Positions 1 to 9,787 are shown, counted from the stretch's first letter. The stretch is DNA of 64,000 nucleotides from Desmonostoc vinosum HA7617-LM4 (GCA_019359515.1 JAHHHC010000004.1:215136-279135); one strand, 5' to 3'. Made by a program: numbers and translations. Notes: generated from the letters alone by a model not told the origin.

Positions 1-874
1 ATGTAGAAGCTAGATGATGAAATATTATACTAATCTCTGACAAAATATCGTAGCGTTCTCTTAATGTTCTATCGCTACTAGAAATTAATTTTAAATCACT
101 CAATGCCATAGTCAATTGTTGCCAAATAGGAATGACTAATAAGCCTGCTGTGATTACTCCTCCTAATATAAAGGCAATAATTTGTTTGACAGCTAGTTTT
201 CCACTTTTATCCAATGCTTGTACTTTCAAAATGAGTTCAATAAATTCCACTCCAATTAATGGATATAGTAAAATAGCCGATGGCCAAACAATAATACCTG
301 TAATAGCGAAACTACCTGCTAAAGCAACTAGCCAAGTAGATGTTTGAGCTTTTTGAGTTTTGTCTATTGCTAGTCTTAATAGTGAGCAAGAACTAAAACA
401 TAAAGCAAGTGCCCAACAGTCAACGCGAACACCACGATAACTGTGTACAAACATCGGCTCAAGCACAAATATTAAAGCTAATAGCCATGCCAATTGTTTA
501 GGAGTTTTGCGAGATAGTAAATATCCTAAAAATATTGTGGCTGCAATCATTGCTCCTATAAGTGAAGCGAGTCTAGGCCCAATCATTGAGAGATTACTGG
601 CTCTAAAAGCTAGTTCTTGTAATGTTGCTCCTAGATAAGAAAGTAAAACAATTGGTCTATCTAACTGTACCGACCAGTTAAGCGACCAATCGCTATATGG
701 TTCAAGAGTGCGCCTACCAAATTCTATGGTTTGAACTTCATCAATCCAAGCCAGAGAGGAAATTGTGAGTGTACTTAAATGCGCTAAAAATATAATTATT
801 AGTGCCACAAACCATGTGACCCAATACTTACGGTTTGGTAGAGTATGATGATTCTCCCAAAAGTTCAATGACAT
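1..874 (-). CDS. GT-C fold membrane glycosyltransferase (GT39/ArnT-like), partial
   Basis: The start codon is ATG at 872-874 and the frame stays open to the window edge, giving about 291 residues with the C-terminus missing. After a short cytoplasmic N-terminus come a membrane segment (ALIIIFLAHLSTLTI) and WIDEVQTIEFG. The acidic DE in the first external loop is the hallmark of GT-C glycosyltransferases, where it binds metal and lipid-phosphate sugar. Several hydrophobic segments follow, with GVRVDCWALAL, an R/D-containing motif of the GT39-like family. The likely role is transfer of a sugar from a polyprenyl-phosphate donor on the periplasmic side, during assembly of the polysaccharide encoded downstream. 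It is the last visible gene of the minus-strand polysaccharide locus, 92 bp after wecB. The family is inferred from topology and motifs; the acceptor is unknown. Confidence 0.72.
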   Translation of the reverse strand, partial: MSLNFWENHHTLPNRKYWVTWFVALIIIFLAHLSTLTISSLAWIDEVQTIEFGRRTLEPYSDWSLNWSVQLDRPIVLLSYLGATLQELAFRASNLSMIGPRLASLIGAMIAATIFLGYLLSRKTPKQLAWLLALIFVLEPMFVHSYRGVRVDCWALALCFSSCSLLRLAIDKTQKAQTSTWLVALAGSFAITGIIVWPSAILLYPLIGVEFIELILKVQALDKSGKLAVKQIIAFILGGVITAGLLVIPIWQQLTMALSDLKLISSSDRTLRERYDILSEISIIFHHLAST

Positions 875-966
875 AATTAAATGGGAATTGATACTGTTGA
901 TATTGTCCTCTAAAAGCTATTCCTTTGATCAAAAATTTACTGCGAGCGCCACAAATAATTTTCAAA

Positions 967-2028
967 TCAAGCAAGCAGTAATTTGGCTATTTGATCAGCA
1001 GCATCACCGCTACCATATAGTTTTGGAGCTTCTTTTGGTATGGTGAAGTTAGCGATCGCATCATTTAAAGTCTCAGGTTGGACTAGATGATTCCAACCCA
1101 CATCTACTGTTTCTTTCCATTCTGTTTCGTCACGCATTGTAAAGCATGGACGCCCCAAAATATAAGCTTCCTTTTGAATCCCTCCAGAATCTGTCACTAC
1201 AGCTTTACAGGCGCTTTCTAGCATCAGCATATCTAAGTAACTAACAGGTGGAATAGCGATAATCGATTGCTGTTCTAGATAGTGATTTAAACCCGTCGTG
1301 CGGATTTGAGCAGCTGTCCGGGGATGAATTGGGAAAACAACAGGATAATCTAATTTATTAAAGCTTTCTAAAATTGCGCTCAGGCGATGTTGATTGTCAG
1401 TATTACTTGGTCTATGAATTGTTGCTAAGTAAAATTCTTCTGGATGCAATTGATATTTTGCTAAAATATTAGAAGTTTGTTGCGCTTTCACTTGATAGGT
1501 GATAATCGCATCCATCATCACATCTCCAACCAAATGCACCCCAGAAAAAATCCCTTCTTTTTGCAAACATTCCACAGCCAATGGCGTTGGTGCAAAGAGA
1601 AGCTGTGCCAGATGATCTGTAACCACTCGATTAACTTCTTCTGGCATTTGTCGATTAAAACTTCGCAATCCTGCTTCAATATGAGCTAGGGGAATATGCA
1701 GTTTAGCAGCAACTAAAGCACCTGCCAAGGTAGAGTTAGTATCTCCATAAACACATATCCAATCAGGAAGTTCTTGTTGCAGCAATAAAGACTCTATTTG
1801 CTCCATCATGCGACCTGTCATCGCTCCATGATTCAAGCTATGAATGTTTAGGTGATAATGGGGCTGAGGTAAGTCTAGATCTTGGAAAAAAATATCAGAC
1901 ATTAATGAGTCAAAATGCTGTCCTGTATGGATAATAATTTCCTCAATTCCCGCATTTACCAACGCATAACTGACAACAGATGCTTTAATAAATTGCGGTC
2001 TAGCTCCTAAGATAGTAACGATTTTCAT
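967..2028 (-). CDS. wecB: UDP-N-acetylglucosamine 2-epimerase (non-hydrolysing, WecB/WbpI type)
   Basis: At 353 residues this is normal family length. It has GARPQFIKASVV at the N-terminus, HTGQHFDSLMSDIFF, VYGDTNSTLAGALVAAK, HIEAGLRSFNRQMPEEVNR and the C-terminal TDSGGIQKEAYILGRPC, all landmarks of the UDP-GlcNAc 2-epimerase fold. It inverts C2 of UDP-GlcNAc or of a 2,3-diacetamido-glucuronate derivative, giving the manno epimer. With WbpA/B/E/D-like genes in the same locus, the WbpI role (making UDP-ManNAc(3NAc)A) fits better than plain WecB; that choice is inferred. The ATG overlaps the stop of the upstream GT2 gene by 4 bp (ATGA), suggesting translational coupling. Confidence 0.9.
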   Translation of the reverse strand: MKIVTILGARPQFIKASVVSYALVNAGIEEIIIHTGQHFDSLMSDIFFQDLDLPQPHYHLNIHSLNHGAMTGRMMEQIESLLLQQELPDWICVYGDTNSTLAGALVAAKLHIPLAHIEAGLRSFNRQMPEEVNRVVTDHLAQLLFAPTPLAVECLQKEGIFSGVHLVGDVMMDAIITYQVKAQQTSNILAKYQLHPEEFYLATIHRPSNTDNQHRLSAILESFNKLDYPVVFPIHPRTAAQIRTTGLNHYLEQQSIIAIPPVSYLDMLMLESACKAVVTDSGGIQKEAYILGRPCFTMRDETEWKETVDVGWNHLVQPETLNDAIANFTIPKEAPKLYGSGDAADQIAKLLLA

Positions 2029-2837
2029 ACGTTATTTTTACTATAATATTTGTGTTGTAAACGTACTACTTTTTTGGGTTGAAAAGCTTGGCGAACAATT
2101 AATTGATAAATGTACTTTAAGTGGCTCCAAATAACTTTTGCTACACGGAGTTTTGATTGCCCAAACTGCCGACGACTCAATTCAGCAGGATATTCTACCA
2201 CTCTATATCCCTGTAACATTGCTTCTGCCACAATTTCTACTAAACCAAGAAATCCTGGGTGAGTGATAGGTATACATTCTAAAACTTCCCGACGATAAGC
2301 ACGGAACATACTAGTGTATGTGTATAGCTTTTGGGGCAAAACTAATCTATAAAGCCCGGACAAACCTTTGCTGAGAAATAAACGCCAGCCAGGAACATTT
2401 TTGACTTTACCTTTGGGATGATAAGGAGATGCTGTGGCAATATCGATATCTTCATGCATCAAGTTCATCAAACCAATCAAATCCGCAGGATCATAAGTAC
2501 AGTCACTATCTATAGTGCAAATAATATTACCTGTTGAGTATACAACTCCAGTTCTAATGGCTGCTGAAAGTCCTTGATTTTGTGGATGACTGACTATTTG
2601 AGCATATTCGCCTAGATGTTGTTGCAACTTAAAAAATGTGTCGTCACTACTACCATCGTCAACACAAATAACTTCTACTGTCCTTTTTGATCGCAACTCT
2701 GCCACAACTGGCAACAATCTCTTTTTCAAAGATTCAATTCCTTCAGATTCATTAAAGCATGGAACAATAATGCTTACTGATTGTCTTCTCTCTAATGGTT
2801 TTTGTTGCCAAACTGATAAATTCATTTTCTCTAACAT
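2025..2837 (-). CDS. Glycosyltransferase family 2 (dolichyl-phosphate-mannose synthase-like)
   Basis: GT-A nucleotide-sugar transferase with VSIIVPCFNESEGIESLKK near the N-terminus, VICVDDGSSDDTF, the donor-binding CTIDSDCTYDPADL (DxD-like DSD) and a C-terminal amphipathic region (SHLKYIYQLIVRQAF). It likely moves a sugar from an NDP-sugar to a lipid or glycan acceptor at the inner face of the membrane. The frame extends upstream to a TTG at 2942, but that stretch contains a strong terminator-like hairpin (2881-2912) just after the previous gene. ATG at 2837 (or 2825, preceded by TTAGAG) is therefore a better start. It overlaps wecB by 4 bp. Substrate unknown. Confidence 0.82.
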   Translation of the reverse strand: MLEKMNLSVWQQKPLERRQSVSIIVPCFNESEGIESLKKRLLPVVAELRSKRTVEVICVDDGSSDDTFFKLQQHLGEYAQIVSHPQNQGLSAAIRTGVVYSTGNIICTIDSDCTYDPADLIGLMNLMHEDIDIATASPYHPKGKVKNVPGWRLFLSKGLSGLYRLVLPQKLYTYTSMFRAYRREVLECIPITHPGFLGLVEIVAEAMLQGYRVVEYPAELSRRQFGQSKLRVAKVIWSHLKYIYQLIVRQAFQPKKVVRLQHKYYSKNNV

Positions 2838-2880
2838 CCTAAATAAGATATATCTACTAACTTGAAATCTTAAATAAATA

Positions 2881-2912
2881 AGATTCCCAACTTCTCTACA
2901 AGTCGGGAATCT
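2881..2912 (-). terminator. Hairpin terminator after the Tat-type secreted protein gene
   Basis: AGATTCCCAACTT and AAGTCGGGAATCT form a 13-bp stem (one G.U wobble on the minus strand) with a 6-nt loop, followed on the minus strand by TATTTATTTAAG. It lies about 30 bp past the stop of the gene ending at 2943. The T run is interrupted, so termination may be partial, which would allow read-through into the GT2-wecB pair. Confidence 0.6.
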
Positions 2913-2942
2913 GAGTTTTCTGATTTTTATCAAAACAACCAA

Positions 2943-3983
2943 CTAACGTCCAAAAGCAATCTTAGCAAACGGCACTTGTCTAACTAGTTGCAATTCCCCA
3001 GATTTGAGATCTATGTTGTATAAAGAATTACCAAGTTTTTGGCTTTGAATATTAGCGATCGCAAATACTTGACCAGAGGGAGAACATGCTAAACTCAACA
3101 AGTCATTTCCTAAAGTAGCTTTTTGAAAATTCAATTGTGCCACCTGTTTAATTTTACCTCTACCAGTAACTAGTGCTAAATCATCTAAGTCAAACTCAAC
3201 CAAAGTTGTCACACCTTCATGATCAAGACTAGTCGCGTAAATTTTACCGTCTGGTGTTTGAGTTAGGTTGCTATAACGTTTAGTGTCTGAAAGTTCCGGC
3301 AGAGCGAATTTAGCCCCATTAACTATTCTGCCTGTTTGAATATCAATCCCAGCTGTAACAAAAGGTGGTGTGCCTGCATTCAAACTAACTATACTGATCA
3401 AGTTATCGCCTTTGATAGCTAGCAGACTTTCAATTGTACTATTTACCGACTCAAATCCCGATACTCGTAGACCTTTTTGGAGGCGCGAAGATTTAGGATC
3501 AATGACACTCAAGCGAGTGAAATCACCACTGCTGGAACTTAATACAGAAGCAGCAACAAAACTACCATTTGATAAAGTAGTTACACCTGTCAAGCGCTCA
3601 ACAGGATTAGTATAAACTGCTTTAGTAGCAGTTTCTTTAGTTAAATTTAAACGTACATTTTCTACAACTGTAGAAAGTAATTTTACAGTTGAAACTACTT
3701 TTCCACTCAAGGTATCTAAAGCCGTAACCGTTATTTCTGGCGTAGACTTAGCTAAGTTAAGAACGTCTACATTTTTGACCAGACTATCAACAGTGTTAAT
3801 TCTCACAAGACTATTAACAGTGCTAGTTACTAGGTTGTCAGCAGCATTGGCTACACTAAATCCATAAATAACCGATGATGGATTTTGAGCGATCGCTTTA
3901 CCCGCAAAGTTGCTTAGTGCTGTTGTTGCCGCGCTGGCAAGCACTATTTGACCAAACCTTCGGCGTCTAATTCGTAAATTCAT
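2943..3983 (-). CDS. Tat-exported protein of unknown function, possible beta-propeller
   Basis: The N-terminus MNLRIRRRRFGQIVLASAA carries an RRxF twin-arginine motif, a hydrophobic stretch and an AIAQ cleavage-type site, so export in folded form by Tat is likely. The mature part (about 310 residues) repeats short beta-type elements such as GDNLISIVSLN, TPDGKIYATSLD and SPSGQVFAIANIQ, which suggest a propeller. No catalytic motif was recognised. ATG at 3983 is preferred over an upstream GTG because AGGTGGAAG lies 8-11 nt upstream. It lies within the polysaccharide locus, so a surface or periplasmic role in that system is possible but unproven. Confidence 0.6.
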   Translation of the reverse strand: MNLRIRRRRFGQIVLASAATTALSNFAGKAIAQNPSSVIYGFSVANAADNLVTSTVNSLVRINTVDSLVKNVDVLNLAKSTPEITVTALDTLSGKVVSTVKLLSTVVENVRLNLTKETATKAVYTNPVERLTGVTTLSNGSFVAASVLSSSSGDFTRLSVIDPKSSRLQKGLRVSGFESVNSTIESLLAIKGDNLISIVSLNAGTPPFVTAGIDIQTGRIVNGAKFALPELSDTKRYSNLTQTPDGKIYATSLDHEGVTTLVEFDLDDLALVTGRGKIKQVAQLNFQKATLGNDLLSLACSPSGQVFAIANIQSQKLGNSLYNIDLKSGELQLVRQVPFAKIAFGR

Positions 3984-4088
3984 AACTTCTACTTCCACCT
4001 GATGAGTTAGCTACTGAGTACAAAAATTACTTGATATCGGGGACTGGGTATTAGTAAAAATTCTTTTATTCCCCATTCCCCATCCCTT

Positions 4089-7000
4089 TTACGTAGGCAC
4101 AATGATCCCGGCACCTGGAGTTTGCGGTTTAGCACCCATATCTGCTAGAACGTTGACGGCGATTTGCTTGGCGCGAAGATCTTCGCGGGGAGTTTGTACA
4201 CCGTCACTATCCAGTCCCCAAACCCATTGAATTGAGCCTGTGGAAAAGACCTTTGCGCCACTAGGAGCAGTATATTTAACTGCATTTGATATTTGGTAAT
4301 TAGTTTGCCCAGCCACATCTCCATCAGTAGTTTCCGGGTTAACTGTTGATGCCCCAAGTGTAACTAACCCAGGCGGAGTAAAACCATTATTCACAATTCC
4401 ATCCCATTCAAACCCTACTAAGAGAGTTAGTTTGTCACCGTTATTTAGACCAGTGTTGGCATAGTAAGGATCACTGCTATTGCTGACAACAAAGTCATAC
4501 CCACCGTATACCACAGTGCGATCGCCTGTGTACATAATTCCCAACAGCGCATTTTCTGGCTTATTATTCTCTGGGCTGCGGAATTTATTAGTTGGGGCTA
4601 CAGGATCTTGCGCCCATTCACCCTTGTAACACGCCATGACTCGATTCGCTTGACCAGCACCTGAGTTCTCGAACCGCACTCGCCAGTAGGCTGAATTGGC
4701 ACAGAAGAATCCTAAATTTGTTGGTGAGCCAGCATCGCGGGCTTGCTCAACATGATTGCGCTCTTCCATTGACCAGTACTCATCATGCCCAACTGATAGA
4801 AAGACTTCGTGCTGACCAAGCAGTCCTGAATTAGAGTGGACATCTACATTTGTCACGTAGGTGACATCATAGCCTTGAGATTCTAGCCAACGGGCCATGT
4901 TGTATTCCCAACGCAGCATCCGATCAAAATCGCTAGATCTAACAGTGGTTTGTGAAAAGGGCCGGTCATAGGAAACCTTGAGAGCTTTTTGACCACCGAC
5001 ACTGTTGTATCCATACAAGCTGCTACCCAAAACAGCCATCCCACCGTTATTGTAAGCAAGGAAAGTATTAAAGCTGCTTTGAAATAAGATATCCGCAGTG
5101 CTACTGTCATTACGTACCACAAACCATATTTGCGACTCTTTGCCACTTGTTTGATCTGTCAATTTGGCAATATATAATCCACTAGTCCAGTCGTTACCCA
5201 CCGCTAGATTGTAAGAAACAGACCAGTTATAGCCCTCGTAGAGTTGTATATTACCACCTTGTGTGAGTATCAAAGCCGGTTGCGTAATTCCATTCAATGT
5301 GCCACTGCTCACCATCAACCGTCCGCCAGCACCGCCGTAATAACCTAAACGGTAAACATCAATTTTGTAGGGCCCTGGTTGAGCAAGGGACACTTTCAAA
5401 CCCAAAGTACTACCCTTGTTGACACTAGTAGCTGTAGCGTAGCCAGCAATCTCAGTTCCAGCTTGATTAAAGTAGTCAATTCTCCAGTTGGAACTACCAG
5501 TTTTGCTATTTTCTAAAACAATTGGATTTTCACTTCCCGCTGGCGGTAATGCGGTAATTGAGAAACTCGTGTTACCTATACCAGGAGCAGTTGCAGTCAC
5601 AACTATAGTACTACTTGGCCCAGCAGGTATAGAGCCGATAGTCAGCGTAGTACTTGCTTGACCACTAGCATTTGTCACAGCACTAGTAGGTGAAACTGTA
5701 CCACTGCCATTAGTGACAGCAAAGTTGACCGTGACTCCCGACTGGGGACTGCCACCAGAACCTCTGACTCTCACAACCAATGGATTAGATAAAGTAGTCC
5801 CCGACGTACCCGTTTGATTATCACCACTCACTTTGGTAATGCCACTACCAACCACAAATAAAACATCGCGGAAATAGTTGCTATTTTGGTAAGAACTGGT
5901 AGGGAAATCATGGATACCACCGTATAAACAATTACTACCATCAGCTACTGTGCTGAGATCTTCATTTACCGTAGAACTAGATAGTCCACCGGCAGTCATG
6001 GCAAAATGGCTATTGCAGTTGACGCTCACAACGTAAGTTGTGTTGGCTTGAATGTTGAGTGGGCTACTAAGAGTCGCCTGCTGCCAACCAGAAGCTGTTT
6101 CATTTGTGAACGTCACGGTTGTTAAAGGAGTTCCACCTGTAGCTGCCCAGATATTACCAACATGAGTACCACCTTCACTCGCCGCTTTCCAGTAACGGAT
6201 ACCGACAAGTTGACCAGCACTGGCACTACGGAACTTCATGCCTAATTCATAGGTACTACCATCGGTAGCGTTTTGATTACTCGGTGTTTGAGTTGTGAAT
6301 ACTGTCTGGGTAGTAACCCCTGCTGGAGGATTAGCAGTTGCAGTGAAGGTCACACTGCCATATCCAGATGCTGATGCACTCACAGTATTTGTCACCGGAC
6401 TCGTGGCACCAGGCGCAGCTCCTAAAGTTAGTGTAGTACTTGCTTGACCACTAGCATTGGTGACTGCACTGGTAGGTGAAACTGAACCACCGCCGCCAGT
6501 AACAGCAAAGTTAACTGTAACTCCCGATTGGGGATTTCCAGCAGAGTTTTTCACTTGCACAACCAACGGATTAGCTAAAGCAGTTCCAACCGTACCCGAT
6601 TGATTATCGCCACTGAATTTGGTAATTGTCGGTGTGGCGGTGACGCTGAAGGCTATGTCACGGAAATAGTTGCTATCCCGGTAGGAATTTGTCGGGAAAT
6701 TACCAGCACTACCAAACACTCCATTGTTGCCAACGACAGTGCTGAGGGTGCCGTTAACCATCGAGGTCGCTAATTGATCGTAAGTAATAGCAAAATGACT
6801 ATTGCAGTTAACGCTAACAATATAGGTTGTGTTGGCTTGAATGTTGAGTGGAGTACTGAGAGCTTGCTGTTGCCAACCAGAAGCTGTCTCACCTGTAAAT
6901 GTCACAGTTGCTAAAGGGCTGCCACCTGTAGCAGCCCAAATCTTACCAACGTGAGTGCCAGTTTCACTATTGGCTTTCCAATAACGAATGGCTGTGATTT

Positions 7001-7103
7001 GCCCGGCTTGGCTGGTGCGAAACTTCAAACCTAGTTCGTAAGAAGTGCCCCCATCGGTAGCGTTTGGATTACTGGGTGTTTGAGTTGTAAATATAGATGG
7101 CAT
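4089..7103 (-). CDS. Large surface protein: two DUF4082, two Ig-like domains, dimethylformamidase-beta-like C-terminus
   Basis: About 1004 residues. The N-terminal half has two copies of a roughly 150-residue module (SIFTTQTPSNPNATDGG.. and TVFTTQTPSNQNATDGS..) matching DUF4082, a carbohydrate-binding-like beta sandwich. Each is followed by a Big_1/invasin-type Ig-like domain (SGVTVNFAVTGGGGSVSPTS and a second copy). From about residue 525 on, SNWRIDYFNQAGTEIAGY, YRLGYYGGAGGRL and SVGHDEYWS resemble the C-terminal domain family named after the N,N-dimethylformamidase beta subunit. ATG at 7103 has CAGG 8 nt upstream; upstream TTG (7157) and ATG (7136) starts look weaker. No classical signal peptide is visible, so the export route is unclear. 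Possibly a glycan-binding surface protein. Confidence 0.72.
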   Translation of the reverse strand: MPSIFTTQTPSNPNATDGGTSYELGLKFRTSQAGQITAIRYWKANSETGTHVGKIWAATGGSPLATVTFTGETASGWQQQALSTPLNIQANTTYIVSVNCNSHFAITYDQLATSMVNGTLSTVVGNNGVFGSAGNFPTNSYRDSNYFRDIAFSVTATPTITKFSGDNQSGTVGTALANPLVVQVKNSAGNPQSGVTVNFAVTGGGGSVSPTSAVTNASGQASTTLTLGAAPGATSPVTNTVSASASGYGSVTFTATANPPAGVTTQTVFTTQTPSNQNATDGSTYELGMKFRSASAGQLVGIRYWKAASEGGTHVGNIWAATGGTPLTTVTFTNETASGWQQATLSSPLNIQANTTYVVSVNCNSHFAMTAGGLSSSTVNEDLSTVADGSNCLYGGIHDFPTSSYQNSNYFRDVLFVVGSGITKVSGDNQTGTSGTTLSNPLVVRVRGSGGSPQSGVTVNFAVTNGSGTVSPTSAVTNASGQASTTLTIGSIPAGPSSTIVVTATAPGIGNTSFSITALPPAGSENPIVLENSKTGSSNWRIDYFNQAGTEIAGYATATSVNKGSTLGLKVSLAQPGPYKIDVYRLGYYGGAGGRLMVSSGTLNGITQPALILTQGGNIQLYEGYNWSVSYNLAVGNDWTSGLYIAKLTDQTSGKESQIWFVVRNDSSTADILFQSSFNTFLAYNNGGMAVLGSSLYGYNSVGGQKALKVSYDRPFSQTTVRSSDFDRMLRWEYNMARWLESQGYDVTYVTNVDVHSNSGLLGQHEVFLSVGHDEYWSMEERNHVEQARDAGSPTNLGFFCANSAYWRVRFENSGAGQANRVMACYKGEWAQDPVAPTNKFRSPENNKPENALLGIMYTGDRTVVYGGYDFVVSNSSDPYYANTGLNNGDKLTLLVGFEWDGIVNNGFTPPGLVTLGASTVNPETTDGDVAGQTNYQISNAVKYTAPSGAKVFSTGSIQWVWGLDSDGVQTPREDLRAKQIAVNVLADMGAKPQTPGAGIIVPT

Positions 7104-7355
7104 ATGTATAACCTGTACTAATTGGATGACACTCATTCGGTTGTGAGTGTGGTACAAATATCAAACTCATCCCTTTATATGGATGATCTAATGGTCAATA
7201 AACGGTTTATATTTCTATAAACCTACTTGTGGGATAATACTGATTCCAGATATGAAGTGAAAAATATAATTTAACTACTTGTGGAGTTAATTATTTTGAT
7301 ATAAAAATTGTGCCTGCCTACTTAACAGTGATTTTCACTCTCAAATCTAGTTAAT
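7104..7355. promoter_or_regulatory. Intergenic region upstream of the DUF4082 protein
   Basis: About 250 bp of AT-rich sequence between two minus-strand genes. It must hold the 5' leader of the DUF4082 gene. No clear operator or terminator was recognised; A/T-rich -10-like stretches are too common here to assign. Confidence 0.3.
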
Positions 7356-8648
7356 TTAAAACAAATTTTTATTAATAAAATTATCTACATGTTTGACAAC
7401 TGTATTATTATTCAGTGTGTCATTCACAAACTGCGAGTTGTTCAACACAAAAAAGTCATTGTGTTCTGTAACAACTTTGGGAACTAGGCTTGAGTAGTTT
7501 AAGACTTGTAGTGGTTGCATTTTGGCAGCACGATTAATGTGTACTGCTACAATGTCATCTGTTGTGATTTCTGGAAATATTAAACGTAATCCTCTAAAAA
7601 ATAACTTTCGCACTTCATCATCTGATTGTTGCAAAAGCGGATCATCGGCCGATACATATTTAGGGAAGTAGGTGATATGTAATCCTGCTGTCTCTTGCAA
7701 GGAAACTAAGTTACTCATACCCAGTACTCCCGTAAAGGGAATACGTTGATCAGCAAGATTTACTATGTAATAGGGAACTAATGCTTTGCGAGTAATTAGT
7801 GCCATACAAATAACACCCAAATACTCTACTCCATCTGTGGCAGAAATGTTCACTAATTCAGGAGCAGCAACTTGTTGCAGAATGTTAACCGGGCCAGTAA
7901 AAATTACTTTGTCAAAATGCTCTTTTTCGCCATTGTGTTCAACCCATACCCCACCTTGCAAACAAGGCGCAATATATTCAACTTTTGCTCCAGTGCGAAT
8001 CTGACTGCCACTAGCGCTAATTAATTTATCTAATTGATCAAAAACACTTTTGTACCCGCCTGCGACATAACCAAGTTGTTCTTTATGCAAAGAGGAATCA
8101 CGAGCGGAAAAGAGACGTTTAATATATGACCAAATAAAAACAGCAGAGACGCGCTTATAATTTTCCCCCACCTTGGCTAACAATAAAGGTTTCCAAAGTT
8201 TTTCATATGTATTCTTCCCTGAAAGTTTTAAAAGCCAATCTTCAACAGGAATTGTCTCTAGTCTGCGCCAGTTTTTGATCTTGGAACCATACAAAAGAGT
8301 AATGGCTAACCTCAGCTTGCCAATGAAAGTTAGGGGTGGAAAGCGCAGAAATTCTACACTATTGCTAATAGAATATAATTTTTCATCGATGTAGCATCCT
8401 GTCAGCGTTGAACGCCAACGTAATTGCTCGCCTAATCCAATCTCCTTGATAAAGTTAATTAGGTAAGTATCGGAAGGGAGAATGACGTGATAAAAACGAT
8501 CCCAAACAAAGGGGCCGTAATCATGATGAGTGGTGAGTCCACCCAGTTGCTTATTACTTTCAAAAACGGTTATTTTATGACCTTGCTGAGAAAGACGATA
8601 AGCTAATGCTAAGCCCATCATCCCACCACCGATGACACCAATATTCAT
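7356..8648 (-). CDS. FAD-dependent oxidoreductase of the protoporphyrinogen-oxidase/amine-oxidase fold
   Basis: 430 residues. The N-terminus IGVIGGGMMGLALAYRLSQQ is a Rossmann GxGxxG FAD/NAD site, followed by ITVFESNKQLGGLTTHHDYG, the second FAD-contact segment of this superfamily. FVWDRFYHVILPSD suits a substrate pocket near the isoalloxazine ring. Members of this group are often found beside sugar epimerases in polysaccharide clusters, and some resemble UDP-galactopyranose mutase at fold level. Here it sits between a surface protein and an NAD-dependent epimerase, so a role in modifying a nucleotide sugar or lipid intermediate is plausible. Substrate not determined. Confidence 0.7.
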   Translation of the reverse strand: MNIGVIGGGMMGLALAYRLSQQGHKITVFESNKQLGGLTTHHDYGPFVWDRFYHVILPSDTYLINFIKEIGLGEQLRWRSTLTGCYIDEKLYSISNSVEFLRFPPLTFIGKLRLAITLLYGSKIKNWRRLETIPVEDWLLKLSGKNTYEKLWKPLLLAKVGENYKRVSAVFIWSYIKRLFSARDSSLHKEQLGYVAGGYKSVFDQLDKLISASGSQIRTGAKVEYIAPCLQGGVWVEHNGEKEHFDKVIFTGPVNILQQVAAPELVNISATDGVEYLGVICMALITRKALVPYYIVNLADQRIPFTGVLGMSNLVSLQETAGLHITYFPKYVSADDPLLQQSDDEVRKLFFRGLRLIFPEITTDDIVAVHINRAAKMQPLQVLNYSSLVPKVVTEHNDFFVLNNSQFVNDTLNNNTVVKHVDNFINKNLF

Positions 8649-8748
8649 ATATCTTAAAATTGATTGAAAAAAGTAGTTTATTAATTAGGATATGCTAAGA
8701 ATTAAGCTAGCATATCCTGTTTTGTCTGGTGATGCTTTCAAACAATTT

Positions 8749-9741
8749 TTAATATTTATAGAGACCAAGACTACGTTGCCAAGCAATAGTACGAGATAAA
8801 CCTTCTTCTAATCCCACCTCAGCTTTAACGCCAAGAATTTGTTCGCAACGGGTGCTATCAGGAACACGTCGTCTCACGTCTTCGTATTTACGACCTGTGA
8901 ATGATTCGTAGGGAATAAACTTCAGTTGAAGTTCTCCGGGTGTATTACTCAATTTCTTGATCGTTTTCGCGAGATCGAGGATGGTAATTTCGTGGTTGCT
9001 ACCAATATTGAAAATTTCCCCGTTAGCTTCAGGCTTGATTGTTGCGGCGTAAATACCTGCAACTGTATCGCTGACAAATGTAAAACTCCGGGTTTGCATT
9101 CCATCACCATGAATAGTGATTTCGCCATCATTCAACACTTGCTCGATAAATACAGATTGCGGCCCACCCCACCAAGATAAATGATGTCTTGGCCCATAGG
9201 AACCAAAAAACCGCAGCAGTACTACTGGGATGCCATAACTATCTTGGTAGGCAAAAGCTAAATGCTCGTCAAATAATTTAGATACAGCATAGCTCCACCG
9301 AGCTACTTTTGATGAGCCAATAACTGAATCATCGTCTTCGTTGAAAGGGATTTTGGGATTGCGGCCGTAGACATCGGAAGTAGAGGCAAGTACGCATTTA
9401 CAATTTAATTGGCGCGCTAATTCTAAAACATTTTCTGTACCTTGATAATTAATTTTGAGAGTATCAATTGCTTTGCCATAACGTGGAATTTTGAAAGCAG
9501 CAAGGTGAACAATGCAATCAATATCAGTTGCTAAATTTTCAAAGGTACTTTTTTCAGTAATATCTTTTTGTAAAAATTGAAATGCTTTGTGGCTAAAGTT
9601 ATGAGAAATATTTTCTAGCTTCCCCATTGAGAGGTTATCAATACCTATGACTTCGTGGCCAGATGCTAGGAGTTTATCTAAAAGATGCGAACCCAGGAAG
9701 CCGGCAACTCCGGTAACTAAAATTTTGCGAGGTAGATTCAT
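8749..9741 (-). CDS. NAD-dependent nucleotide-sugar epimerase/dehydratase
   Basis: 330-residue extended short-chain dehydrogenase. It has NAD-binding VTGVAGFLGSHLLDKL (GxxGxxG), DNLSMGKLENI after beta-2, ASTSDVYG, and the catalytic YAVSKLFDEH (YxxxK). ENVLELARQ and RRRVPDSTRCEQILG fit UDP-sugar epimerases. It probably changes or prepares a UDP- or dTDP-hexose for the polysaccharide. The exact sugar cannot be read from the sequence. About 100 bp separates it from the FAD oxidoreductase downstream, and 46 bp from the small DMT gene upstream, so co-transcription is likely. Confidence 0.82.
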   Translation of the reverse strand: MNLPRKILVTGVAGFLGSHLLDKLLASGHEVIGIDNLSMGKLENISHNFSHKAFQFLQKDITEKSTFENLATDIDCIVHLAAFKIPRYGKAIDTLKINYQGTENVLELARQLNCKCVLASTSDVYGRNPKIPFNEDDDSVIGSSKVARWSYAVSKLFDEHLAFAYQDSYGIPVVLLRFFGSYGPRHHLSWWGGPQSVFIEQVLNDGEITIHGDGMQTRSFTFVSDTVAGIYAATIKPEANGEIFNIGSNHEITILDLAKTIKKLSNTPGELQLKFIPYESFTGRKYEDVRRRVPDSTRCEQILGVKAEVGLEEGLSRTIAWQRSLGLYKY

Positions 9742-9787
9742 TTTCTGACGCTCTCTTATTAAAAATTGAGTTAAATTGTTTACACAT

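Noticed and set aside
132-347. 71-residue plus-strand frame
   Set aside because: It is the shadow of the minus-strand GT-C glycosyltransferase, which reads clearly through the whole region.
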